The notes beneath the pieces are model-generated. The model saw nothing but the letters and a program-made list of their open reading frames with translations. It searched no databases and was not told the DNA's origin. A stretch of 64,000 bases of DNA, taken from assembly GCF_003434305.1 (NCBI RefSeq), contig NZ_QKKX01000011.1, forward strand, positions 186,001 through 250,000, in the 5' to 3' direction. Position numbers and translations under genes: made by a program. Position 1 is the stretch's first letter, and each line of letters starts with the position of its first letter. Source of the DNA: Micromonospora sp. MW-13. GTDB lineage: Bacteria > Actinomycetota > Actinomycetes > Mycobacteriales > Micromonosporaceae. This document shows, piece after piece, positions 1 to 7,352 of the stretch.

Positions 1-306
1 AACCCCGGTCGGGCCGGTCCGCGCGCCTGTCCGACCGGATGGCGGGACAGGATCGATTCCGGCGAAAATCGCCGCCGGCGCTGGCTGCTCGGGCACCCTC
101 GGCGGGCCGGGCCGCCCGCCGCGCTCGCGGCCGGCCGGGCCGTCCGGGGCACCGGCACGGCCCCGCCCGGGGCCGTCAGGTCCGGCCGGCCGGTGCCACA
201 GACCCGTGGCACCGCCACGGCGGAGCAGCCGGACGAGCACCTGGTCGTGCGCTACCAGCACGACGGCGAGAGCGTGCCGGTGGGCGACGACGAACAGCAG
301 CCCTGA
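1..306 (+). CDS. 3' end of an unidentified CDS cut by the window edge
   Basis: Frame 1 is open from the first base to a TGA at 304-306. From about 181 onward nearly every codon ends in G or C while the residues are mixed acidic/polar (ending PVGDDEQQP), a coding-like signature for this genome. Bases 1-180 in the same frame are Arg/Gly/Ala-rich and less convincing, so the real gene may be shorter. A GTG at 193 would give a 37-residue product, but its ribosome binding site is weak. I do not recognise a family. It lies upstream of the small Trp-rich ORF at 525 and could belong to the same locus. Confidence 0.35.
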   Translation, partial: NPGRAGPRACPTGWRDRIDSGENRRRRWLLGHPRRAGPPAALAAGRAVRGTGTAPPGAVRSGRPVPQTRGTATAEQPDEHLVVRYQHDGESVPVGDDEQQP

Positions 307-423
307 TCGCGCCGCCCGACCGGACCGGCGCAGATCGTCGTCGGCGGCCACCGACGCCGCGCCGGCAACGCGGGGACGCCTGGGCTGCCTTGCCGCACCT
401 CACCCGTGTCCGGTAGGGGTCGC

Positions 424-438
424 GGGGGCGATGCCCCC
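424..438. terminator. Short GC hairpin downstream of the left-edge CDS
   Basis: A 6-bp G-rich/C-rich stem with a 3-nt loop, without a T-tract. It sits between the left-edge CDS and the small ORF at 525 and could end upstream transcription. Support is the inverted repeat alone. Confidence 0.25.
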
Positions 439-524
439 AGTCTGGTCACGAGTGGTCTTCATATTCTCCTTGATCGGGTTTACGCTCTGCCTCTGTCCTG
501 AAGTGAATCACTGTGGAGGTTCCC

Positions 525-608
525 GTGAAGAAGATGACCGTCCGCCGCACGAGCGCGCTGCGTCTGGTGTCCGGTGCCCGCCGGCTCTGGATCGAGTGGT
601 GCTGGTAG
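525..608 (+). CDS. 27-aa Trp/Cys-ended peptide: RiPP precursor-like or leader peptide
   Basis: A GTG start at 525 is preceded by a consensus GGAGG (515-519) with 5-nt spacing; an in-frame ATG at 534 is less well placed. The 27-residue product begins MKKMTVRRTSA, has a basic middle and ends W-I-E-W-C-W at a TAG. Three Trp and one Cys in the last six residues is very unusual. A strong hairpin follows at 619-642, then a TPR-protein gene at 663. Two readings fit. It may be a ribosomally made modified-peptide precursor with a Lys/Arg-rich leader and an aromatic core. Alternatively it may be a Trp-sensing leader peptide controlling read-through into the TPR gene. No modifying enzyme (P450, radical SAM, YcaO, LanB/LanM) is adjacent in this window, though the left side is cut off. 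The family is not recognised. Confidence 0.6.
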   Translation: MKKMTVRRTSALRLVSGARRLWIEWCW

Positions 609-618
609 TTCCCGGCAC

Positions 619-642
619 GGCGGGCGCCCTCGGGCGCCCGCC
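619..642 (+). terminator. 11-bp stem hairpin between small peptide ORF and TPR gene
   Basis: GGCGGGCGCCC (619-629) and its exact complement (632-642) are separated by 2 nt, effectively a 9-10-bp stem with a tetraloop or larger. It begins 11 nt after the small-ORF stop and ends 20 nt before the TPR start. There is no T-tract. Its position suits an attenuator or partial terminator that favours expression of the small ORF over the downstream gene. Confidence 0.55.
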
Positions 643-662
643 ACTGCGGAGAGGGGCCCGCC

Positions 663-2366
663 GTGACCGGTGAGCCGGGCGGTTACGACTGCCACCGCGC
701 CCACGGGCCGTACGCCGGGGTCGCCGACTTCCTCGGCCGGATCGCCGCCGACAGCCCCCGCCTGGCGTCCCGCCACGTGGTCGAGCTGCACGCCATCGCG
801 CCCCGGCTCGACCACGCGGCACGACCGGCCGCCGAGGAGGAGCCGATCCGGTTCCATCCCGCCCGGCGCACCGCCTGCCTGGCCTACGGCGCGGCGGAGT
901 TCGTGGCCACCTGGGCGAGCAAGCTGCGACGCCCGGTGACGGTCCGGTTCGACCACATCGCCAGCGCCGACGAGACCACCCGCGAGCTGCTGGACGCGCT
1001 GACCCGCCGGATCGGGTCGTCCCCGGTACGCCTCGAGCTGCGCGACGGTGGCGACCGCGAGCCGGCAGCGGCCGACCCGACACCGGACGCGACGCGCAGG
1101 GCCCTGGGCGACAGTCTGGCCCGTGGCTTCTACCACCACGCGGCCCGGGTGGCGCGGCGCGGGCGTGCCACGGTGACCCCGGACGGCGACCTGCGGCACT
1201 GGTGGGCGTTCACCACCGGCCTGGCCACCGCCCTGGCGGCGTTGGACGAGGCCACCGAGGCGCTCGACCTCTATCGCGAGGCGCGCGCCGCCACCGGCGA
1301 CCCGAAGATCACCATGTCGGCCGCGTACGCCACCGCCATGCTGTACGCCCGGCACCTACCGGCGGCCGACCAGGACCCGGCGCAGGCGCGGCACTGGCTG
1401 GAGCAGGCGATCCACCTCGCCACCGGCCTGGACGACCCGCGGCAGCGGGTGCTGTCCACCGTCTTCTACGAGCAGGGCCTGGCGCTGCTGGACAGCAGGG
1501 CGGGCGAACCCGCCCGCGCGCTGCGGCTGATCGACGACGGGCTGGCCCGGCTGACGGCGGTGCTCGGCCCCGGTGAGCGCCCGCAGGACCTGGCCCGGCT
1601 GCGGCACAACCGGGCGCAGGTACACCTGGCGCTCGGCGATCCGGCGCAGGCCCTGGCCGACCTCGACACCGTGATCGCCCATGATCCCGACAACTGTGAG
1701 TACTACGTGGACCGGGCGGCCCTGCATCGGGCGGCGGGGCGGTCCTCGGCCGCGATCAGGGACTACGACACCGCGATCCGCCTGGGACCACACCTGCCCG
1801 AGGCGTACTACAACCGGGCCGTGCTCCAGCAGGAACGGGGCCGCCCCGAGCGGGCGCGCGCGGACCTGGACCGGGTGCTCGCCATCGACCCCGGACACCT
1901 CGACGCCCGGATCGCCCTGGTCAACCTGCACGTGGAGCGCGGTGCGTTCGACGCGGCCGAGACGGGCGCGCTGGCCGGGCTGGCGATGGCTCCGCAGGAG
2001 CCGGCGCTGCTGTGCACCCTCGGGCTCATCCGTTCGGAGCGTGGCGGCCTCGCCGAGGCCGACGAGCTGCTCACCCGGGCCCTGGCCGGGGATCCGGGGC
2101 TGGTCGAGGCGTGGACGAACCGGGCTGCCGTCCGGTTCGAACGCGGCGACGTGGCCGCCGCCGTGGCCGACCTGGACCGGGCGGTGGCGCTGTCGGCGGC
2201 GCCCGTGCCCCGCTACAACCGGGGCACCGCGCTCATGCGGCTGGGGCGGTGGGACGAGGCCGCCCGCGACTTCACCGACGCGCTCGCCCAGCCCCGCCTG
2301 GACCGGGCGCTGCGGCGCGACCTGCGCGCGGAGCTTGATCGCTGCCGTCGCGCGATGGTCGGGTGA
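663..2366 (+). CDS. Tetratricopeptide-repeat protein with degenerate ATPase-like N-terminus
   Basis: The 567-aa product starts at GTG 663 with a GGAGAGGGG binding site 6 nt upstream. Residues about 1-140 (DCHRAHGPYAGVADFL, then FHPARRTACLAYG and a VRFDHIASAD stretch) resemble the N-terminal part of an actinobacterial TPR family. That family carries a shrunken AAA/STAND-like region without a P-loop. From about residue 240 to the end, repeated helical hairpins of TPR type are evident (ALADLDTVIAHDPDN, AIRDYDTAIRLGPHLPEAYYNRA, ARADLDRVLAIDPGH). TPR proteins are protein-binding scaffolds or regulators; no enzymatic motif is seen and no signal peptide or membrane segment. Proximity to the 27-aa ORF suggests a joint function, which is inference. 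It converges on the GT87 remnant. Confidence 0.85.
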   Translation: MTGEPGGYDCHRAHGPYAGVADFLGRIAADSPRLASRHVVELHAIAPRLDHAARPAAEEEPIRFHPARRTACLAYGAAEFVATWASKLRRPVTVRFDHIASADETTRELLDALTRRIGSSPVRLELRDGGDREPAAADPTPDATRRALGDSLARGFYHHAARVARRGRATVTPDGDLRHWWAFTTGLATALAALDEATEALDLYREARAATGDPKITMSAAYATAMLYARHLPAADQDPAQARHWLEQAIHLATGLDDPRQRVLSTVFYEQGLALLDSRAGEPARALRLIDDGLARLTAVLGPGERPQDLARLRHNRAQVHLALGDPAQALADLDTVIAHDPDNCEYYVDRAALHRAAGRSSAAIRDYDTAIRLGPHLPEAYYNRAVLQQERGRPERARADLDRVLAIDPGHLDARIALVNLHVERGAFDAAETGALAGLAMAPQEPALLCTLGLIRSERGGLAEADELLTRALAGDPGLVEAWTNRAAVRFERGDVAAAVADLDRAVALSAAPVPRYNRGTALMRLGRWDEAARDFTDALAQPRLDRALRRDLRAELDRCRRAMVG

Positions 2367-2384
2367 CCGCGGGCGGGGCGGGTT

Positions 2385-2775
2385 GACGGTGCCGCCACCT
2401 GCACCACGGCAAGGCAGGTCATCGCCAGCCAGGCCACCCGCACCACCGACTCGGGGACGGCGGTGATCGGCCACAGGACGAGGGCCGCGAACGGCGGGTA
2501 CGTGAAGGGCCCCCGTTCTCCGCGACGTACTCGTACAGGGGGCGCCCCGACTGCATGTGCGCCAGCGCTCCGTAGTAGATGTGCAGATCGGAGAGCGGCT
2601 CGGCACGGCGCAGGACCAGGCCGCAGGAGACCAGAGCGATCGACACGCACCCCGCCCACAAGAGCGTCACCCGTCGCTGGAGCACCGGCTGACAAATAGC
2701 GGACGGGGTGCGCAGGAAATCCGCCTCGACCGCGGCCCGCTCCAGCACGCCGGCCCGCACCGCGTGGTAGCGCAC
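2385..2775 (-). pseudogene. Frameshifted, truncated GT87 (DUF2029) mannosyltransferase-like remnant
   Basis: Reading leftward from an ATG at 2775, the frame encodes a transmembrane segment (VSIALVSCGLVL) and then SDLHIYYGALAHMQSGRPLYEYVAENG. This is the first-loop signature of GT87/DUF2029 polyprenol-phosphate-mannose-dependent mannosyltransferases. At about 2508-2515, within a run of G, the reading frame shifts. The next frame continues the family sequence (GPFTYPPFAALVLWPITAVPESVVRVAWLAMTCLAV). Homology stops near 2385, at the TPR gene end, so only about 130 of roughly 400 residues remain. Frameshift plus 3' loss indicates a dead gene rather than a single sequencing error. Confidence 0.6.
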
Positions 2776-2900
2776 GACGGACCAGAGGAAGACGTCGAGG
2801 TTGTCGAATCGGGTGCCGCCCTCGACGACCGGCGGACGCCCCCTCGCCCGATCGACGGCCTCTTCAGACAGAGGGTGACGACGGACTGAACCGGCCGTCG

Positions 2901-2933
2901 ACGTGCGCCCCGGGGCCGTCCTGGGGCGCGCGT
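2901..2933 (-). terminator. Hairpin terminator of the tetR gene
   Basis: An 11-bp stem (2901-2911 with 2923-2933, one G-U pair) with an 11-nt loop lies directly at the TGA of the tetR gene on the minus strand. It is a typical GC-rich actinobacterial terminator without a clear U-tract. Confidence 0.5.
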
Positions 2934-3691
2934 CAGGAGCCGGAGCGTCCGATGCGGACGGCGACGCCGTCGAGGATCAACTCCAGCCCGAGCGAGAAGT
3001 CCGCGTCGGCGATCGCCGCGTCGGGGGTGTCCGGCGGCGGCGCCTCGAACAGTTCCGAGGAGAACAGTCGTGCCATCTCGGGGAAGCGCTCGGGCTTGAC
3101 GAGCCGCGCCAGCGCGCGGCCGTAGTCACGCTCGGCGTCGGCCTGCCCCTGACCTTCGGCCCTGCCCTCGGCGAGTTCGCGGTCCTGCCGTACCGACTGG
3201 ACCACGTAGCCGCTGATCAGTGACAGGGTGCCGACCTTGTGCGCCCAGTCGAGACGGGTGCCGGACATGATCGCCAGCGCGACCTCCATCCAGGCGATCT
3301 GGTTCGGTCCGGAGGGCGGACCGGAGGTGGGCAACCGCGTCAGCCACGGCCGACGCTGGAACACCGTGCGCTGCGCGAAGGCCCAGCCGCGCAGCCCTGC
3401 GCGCCAGTCGTCGGTGTCCATCTCCCCCGGCGCGCCCAGGGCACAGTCGGCCATGAGCGTGAGCAGCTCGTCCTTGGAGCCGACGTACCGGTAGAGCGAC
3501 ATCCCCGTGAAACCGAGGCTCTTGGCGACCTTGGGAAGCGTCACGCCGCCGAGCCCGTCGCGGTCGGCGATCTCCACCGCCGCGCGGACGACCAGGCCGA
3601 CGTCGAGGGCCGCCGGCCGCCCGAGACGCGAGGGCTCCGACATCCCCCACAGCCGGCGCAGCGACGCCGGAACGAAGTCCTCGCTGGTCAT
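2933..3691 (-). CDS. TetR/AcrR family transcriptional regulator
   Basis: The 252-aa product has an N-terminal TetR helix-turn-helix at residues about 28-80 (VVRAAVEIADRDGLGGVTL, KVAKSLGFTGMSLYRYVGSKDELL). A longer C-terminal ligand/dimerisation domain follows, of the tetracycline-repressor C type (AFAQRTVFQRRPWLTRLPTSGPP). The ATG at 3691 has a GAGGGAG binding site. An internal Met at residue 17 is an alternative start. It is divergent from the DUF418 membrane protein gene with a 114-bp shared regulatory region holding an inverted repeat, so it most likely represses that gene and itself. The ligand is unknown. Confidence 0.9.
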   Translation of the reverse strand: MTSEDFVPASLRRLWGMSEPSRLGRPAALDVGLVVRAAVEIADRDGLGGVTLPKVAKSLGFTGMSLYRYVGSKDELLTLMADCALGAPGEMDTDDWRAGLRGWAFAQRTVFQRRPWLTRLPTSGPPSGPNQIAWMEVALAIMSGTRLDWAHKVGTLSLISGYVVQSVRQDRELAEGRAEGQGQADAERDYGRALARLVKPERFPEMARLFSSELFEAPPPDTPDAAIADADFSLGLELILDGVAVRIGRSGS

Positions 3692-3742
3692 TGGCTCCCT
3701 CGTTCGCCCGGCCGAAATCCGGCCCCATCATGCCAGACCTCA

Positions 3743-3777
3743 TTAGTTTGTCTGTGATACTTTCCCTGAGAAACTAA
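3743..3777. promoter_or_regulatory. Divergent tetR/DUF418 control region with inverted repeat
   Basis: TTAGTTT (3743-3749) and AAACTAA (3771-3777) are perfect inverted arms 21 bp apart in an AT-rich patch between divergent genes. This is where a TetR operator and both promoters are expected. The spacing is longer than usual for one TetR dimer, so two dimers or overlapping sites are possible. Assignment rests on symmetry and position. Confidence 0.4.
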
Positions 3778-3805
3778 AGACTGGTTCTCGGGGAGAGGGA
3801 CGACC

Positions 3806-5005
3806 ATGAGCATTGACACCGCACCACGGACGCCGAGAGGACCGGTACGGCGTGCCGAACGCGCCCTCGCGCCGGACCTTGCCCGGGGAGCGATGCTGCT
3901 GATCATCGCGCTGGCCAACGCCGCCGGAGTCGTCTTCGCCGGCGAGCCCGGCCTCGACGCCACGCCGGAGGGCGCCGAACGCGGGCTCAACCTCCTGCTC
4001 TTCGAACTCGTCCACGCCCGCGGATACCCGGTCTTCGCCGTGATGTTCGGCTACGGACTCGTCCAGCTCGCCCGCCGCCAGGACGCCTCCGGCGCCACGC
4101 CGAAGCAGGTCCGCTCGGTGCTGTTGCGCCGCAACCTCTGGCTCGTCGTCTTCGGGTTCGCACACGCCACCCTGCTGTACTACGGCGACTTCCTCGGCGC
4201 CTACGGGATCGTCGGGATCGTGATGACCCTGGTGCTGCTGCGCCGGGGCGACAGGTTCCACCGGATCGCGCTGGTGCTCTGGGCACTGTCGGCGGTCGAG
4301 ATCCTGGTCATCGGCGCCGTCGTGACGAGCGGCCTCCTCGGCGGCTCGGGCGGGTCGGTCCCGCTGCCGTCGGGCCACGTCGACTCCCTCGCCGCCCCCG
4401 GGTACCTCGCGTCCATGCTGGCTCGCCTCGGCGAATGGCCGGTGCACACGCTGACCGTCCTGCCCTTCATCATCATCACCTGGCTGGGCATGTGGGCCGC
4501 CCGCCGCCGGGTCCTCGAAGAGCCGGCCCGCCACCGGAGCCTGCTCACGTGGACCGCCGTCCTCGGCCTCGGCGTCGCCATCGCCGGAGGCCTCCCGGCC
4601 GCCCTGGTCAGCGCCGGATGGCTGAACGCCGACGAGTCCACCGCCAGCCTGATGCTGGTGCTCCACGGCGGTAGCGGCATGTTCGCCGGCCCGGGTTACG
4701 TGGCCGTCTTCGGCCTGATCGCCATGCGGGTCACCCGGCCCGGCCCCGTCGTCGGCGCGCTCTCGGCCCTGGGCCGGCGTTCCCTGTCGGGCTACCTGTT
4801 CCAGTCGGTGGCCTGGCTGGTCCTCCTGGCGCCCTTCACGCTCGCCCTCGGCCACCGTTTCGGCAGCCCCACGGCGACCGGCCTGATCATCGCGGTGGCC
4901 GTCTGGCTCGCGGCCGTTCTGATCGCCCACCTGCTCGACAAGCGCGGGCAGGCCGGTCCCGCCGAGATCGTCCTACGCCGCCTGACCTACGGGCCCCGGA
5001 CGTAG
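3806..5005 (+). CDS. DUF418 family polytopic membrane protein
   Basis: The 399-aa product starts at ATG 3806 with GGGAGAGGG upstream. The sequence shows an N-terminal ALAPDLARGAMLLIIALAN segment and about 8-10 hydrophobic helices. It has the C-terminal DUF418 block (SALGRRSLSGYLFQSVAWLVLL). The family includes YeiB; its members are predicted integral membrane proteins, possibly transporters, without a firmly established substrate. The divergent TetR regulator suggests a small-molecule-inducible function, for example efflux, but that is inference. Confidence 0.9.
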   Translation: MSIDTAPRTPRGPVRRAERALAPDLARGAMLLIIALANAAGVVFAGEPGLDATPEGAERGLNLLLFELVHARGYPVFAVMFGYGLVQLARRQDASGATPKQVRSVLLRRNLWLVVFGFAHATLLYYGDFLGAYGIVGIVMTLVLLRRGDRFHRIALVLWALSAVEILVIGAVVTSGLLGGSGGSVPLPSGHVDSLAAPGYLASMLARLGEWPVHTLTVLPFIIITWLGMWAARRRVLEEPARHRSLLTWTAVLGLGVAIAGGLPAALVSAGWLNADESTASLMLVLHGGSGMFAGPGYVAVFGLIAMRVTRPGPVVGALSALGRRSLSGYLFQSVAWLVLLAPFTLALGHRFGSPTATGLIIAVAVWLAAVLIAHLLDKRGQAGPAEIVLRRLTYGPRT

Positions 5006-5087
5006 TCGCCGCAGCATAGAACCGCCCCGGCCGGCCGGGTTCGAGGGCTCGCCGTCACCGTGCTCGCCAGGTCGGTCCTGACGGCGC

Positions 5088-6122
5088 TCAACGCCCTGCT
5101 CCAGTACGCTTCACCGCCGAGACAGCGGCTTCCTTGACACGTTCGTGGTCGGGCACCGACGCGAAGTGCCGCTGGGGCAGCAGCAGCAACCAGGTGGCGA
5201 AGTTGAACGGCCCGGTCAGCACCGGGATGGCCAGCGGGGTGAGCACGCTCGCCAGAGCCACCTGCACGAAGAGCGTCAGGCCGATGCCGAACAGGGTGTA
5301 GACCGTCACCAGCGGGCCGGGACGGTGCAGGACGGCTCCCACCACGATCGCCGTCAACACCGCGTTGAAGCCGTACAGGCCCTTGTCGAGCGAGAGCCCG
5401 TCGGCGCCGAACCAGAGCGCCAGCAGGGTCGCGCCGACGCTGCCGACGACCGCGAACAGCGCCGACCAGCGGGAGTTGACCAGCAGCGCGATCACGATGA
5501 TCAGCCCGCTGACCCAGCTGTTGGTGAGGTACACCTGGGAGACCCCCCGGAGGAAGGTCGGCACGAGGTCCCAGTCGAACCTGCCGGCGGCCAGCGTCCC
5601 CTCGCCGGGGAAGATCGGCTTGAGGTTGGTCAGCACGGTGAACCGGCTGAACTGGTAGGCCCCCAGCAACAGCACCCAGGTGGTGAGCACGAACGGGAAG
5701 GTGAACGCGGTCAGCCCCCAGGTCTTGAAGACCCGGTTCAGAGCAAGGGTGGCCACGGTCGTGGCGGCGGCTCCGAACACCAGGTAGAGCCACATCAACG
5801 GCCGGTGGTCGAGGAAGGTCGCGACGCCGATCCCGGTCAGCAGCGGGCTGAAGCCGAACAGCCCGTGCCGCAACGACGTCCGGTCGACCTGGAGGGCGAC
5901 CGCCGTCGCCGTGCCGACGACGACACCGAGTACGGCGCCGCCGAAGACCCGGGGAATGCCGTTCTCGAACGCGCCCCAGGCGATCGCGACGAGGATGAGC
6001 AGGCCGGTCAGCGGGTTGTTCTGCAGGACGACCTGCGCGGTCCCGCGCAGACACGCGTCGACGAACCCGACCACCGGGTAGCGGTCGCTCAGCCGTTTCC
6101 AGCCCCGCGCGGCCTCGGCCAT
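5088..6122 (-). CDS. Urea transporter (UT family)
   Basis: The 344-aa product starts at ATG 6122 behind AAGGAG. A longer in-frame start at 6152 lacks such a site and overlaps the ureD remnant. Sequence features are those of the bacterial/eukaryotic urea-channel fold: a tandem-repeat membrane protein with QVVLQNNPLTGLLILVAIAW in the first half, LFGFSPLLTGIGVA, and a second repeat with LYGFNAVLTAIVVGA. The cytoplasmic-membrane protein passively conducts urea. It lies directly downstream of a broken ureD-like gene, the arrangement of a urea-use operon whose accessory gene has decayed. No urease structural genes (ureABC) are in the window. Confidence 0.85.
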   Translation of the reverse strand: MAEAARGWKRLSDRYPVVGFVDACLRGTAQVVLQNNPLTGLLILVAIAWGAFENGIPRVFGGAVLGVVVGTATAVALQVDRTSLRHGLFGFSPLLTGIGVATFLDHRPLMWLYLVFGAAATTVATLALNRVFKTWGLTAFTFPFVLTTWVLLLGAYQFSRFTVLTNLKPIFPGEGTLAAGRFDWDLVPTFLRGVSQVYLTNSWVSGLIIVIALLVNSRWSALFAVVGSVGATLLALWFGADGLSLDKGLYGFNAVLTAIVVGAVLHRPGPLVTVYTLFGIGLTLFVQVALASVLTPLAIPVLTGPFNFATWLLLLPQRHFASVPDHERVKEAAVSAVKRTGAGR

Positions 6123-6142
6123 CTCTGTCTCCTTCGCTTGCG

Positions 6143-6633
6143 TCAACGCCAACTGGATGCCGGCGGGAAGGTCCGACCGGTGACTTCCTCGCGGGCGGCA
6201 CGCAGAAGGCGCGGATCGCTTCGCGCACCGGCTCCGCTTCCTGCCCGAGGACCTTGAAGATCAGCCCGGCGTCGTTCGGCAGCCGGCTGACGGCGCCGGC
6301 CAGCGGCGTCGCGGCGGCCCAGACGGGTGTCGGAGGCGAGGGTGCAGGTCTGGATCTGCGAGCCGTGGTTCGCGTCCATCTCCTGGATCTTGGTGGCGGC
6401 CTGGGTGACCACGTGCGCCTGGCTGCCCGGCGCCAGGTCGACGTCCATCCGTCGATTCCCTCGCCCGTCTTGCAGTCGGTGAACACGACCGGCGGTGGCG
6501 CCGCGGTGCCCGGTGAGCAGCGCGACGCCGTCCCCCGTGGCGGCGAGCCGGATGGTCGTGCGGACGAAGTCCTGGAGGGTGCTCGGTCGTGGACGAACTG
6601 CAACAGCTTCAGCGTCTCGACCATCGCGCGCAC
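6143..6633 (-). pseudogene. Broken ureD-like urease accessory gene
   Basis: UreD-type segments appear in more than one frame on the minus strand. DVDLAPGSQAHVVTQAATK (near 6440-6390) is the characteristic UreD block. LPNDAGLIFKVLGQEAEPV lies near 6285-6230, and the tail REEVTGRTFPPASSWR ends at 6143 in another frame. At least two frameshifts and an internal deletion separate them, and the total length is far below the roughly 250-280 residues of UreD. The 5' part (MRAMVETLKLLQFVHDRAPS from 6633) does not look like UreD and may be a different fused remnant. UreD would act as scaffold for nickel insertion into urease; this copy cannot be functional. Confidence 0.5.
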
Positions 6634-6642
6634 GAGCCCTCC

Positions 6643-6913
6643 TCAGTCGAGGTTGGCGGGCAGGTGGGAGTGCGGGGTCGAGTCCGCGCCGCCGAACGAC
6701 CGCCGCGACTCGTGCGGCGCGAGGTACGCGATCGCCTCGGTGCCGGGGACGAACCCATGGGTGATCCCGGTGAACGCGTGGGTACGCATCACCGACTCCA
6801 TGCCCTTGCGGTCCACGGCGAGCGGGACGTACCTCTTCGCGCCCTTGACCACGGCCGACCAGTGCTGGTCGGCCACCATGCCATCGAGAGATTCCTTGGG
6901 CGTCAGATGCACT
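6643..6913 (-). CDS. Small hypothetical protein upstream of the ureD remnant
   Basis: From GTG 6913 (AGAAGGA upstream) the 90-aa frame reads VHLTPKESLDG and then KRYVPLAVDRKGMESVMRTH, and ends HSHLPANLD. It stops 9 nt before the ATG of the broken ureD-like gene, so it was probably its operon partner. An upstream in-frame ATG at 6948 is possible. The first residues recall the HLTP start of urease gamma subunits, but nothing after them matches. I do not recognise the family; it may be a further relic of the decayed operon. Confidence 0.45.
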
Positions 6914-7234
6914 GGTCCTGATCCTTCTCGGCTGGACCGGAGACTCACCCGTCGAGCCGGTCTCCCCGCTGTCGGATGAGACGTTACTGGCTCAACTGGG
7001 ACTGAACGCTCGATACGGGGGAAATAGCCCGAGGGCGTCCGCGCACCGGCGGTCGCTCGTCAGGATGAGGTCCCGGACGCGAACGCGCTCCCGCAGGATC
7101 CGCCGAGGGACCGAACATGGTCGTCGAGAGCTGTGGAACCGGTGGTCGCAGCTCGCGGATGGCCTGGTAGCGGGCCGGGCTGACGCAGCCGCTTCCGGGT
7201 CCGGCCGCAGCTCGGTAGGTGCGTGGCGACGACT

Positions 7235-7288
7235 CTGATCGAGCACCGCACGCGACCGGTCGGCCGTTCGCATGCGGTGCTCGATCAG
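7235..7288. repeat. Long imperfect inverted repeat (16-bp perfect arms)
   Basis: CTGATCGAGCACCGCA (7235-7250) is perfectly complementary to TGCGGTGCTCGATCAG (7273-7288). One mismatch inward, a further 4 bp pair, giving about a 20-bp stem with a 12-nt loop. It lies about 65 bp beyond the carboxylase stop, so it could be a second terminator, a palindromic repeat element or the end of a lost mobile element. Confidence 0.6.
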
Positions 7289-7331
7289 GCCGTCGCGGTG
7301 TTCCCCACTGCACGTGGCGCGACGGTCGCCT

Positions 7332-7349
7332 GGTCCACGGCAGTGGACC
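7332..7349 (-). terminator. Hairpin just downstream of the carboxylase stop
   Basis: GGTCCAC and GTGGACC form a 7-bp stem with a GGCA tetraloop, 4 nt past the TAG of the leftward carboxylase gene. It has no T-tract. Confidence 0.45.
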
Positions 7350-7352
7350 GGA

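Larger units (their letters stand above)
6914..7352. other. Non-coding stretch with inverted repeats
   Basis: No frame here has convincing coding sequence on either strand. It holds the 16-bp inverted repeat at 7235-7288, the carboxylase terminator hairpin at 7332-7349, and presumably the promoter for the leftward small gene. It may contain an unrecognisable gene relic. Confidence 0.5.
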
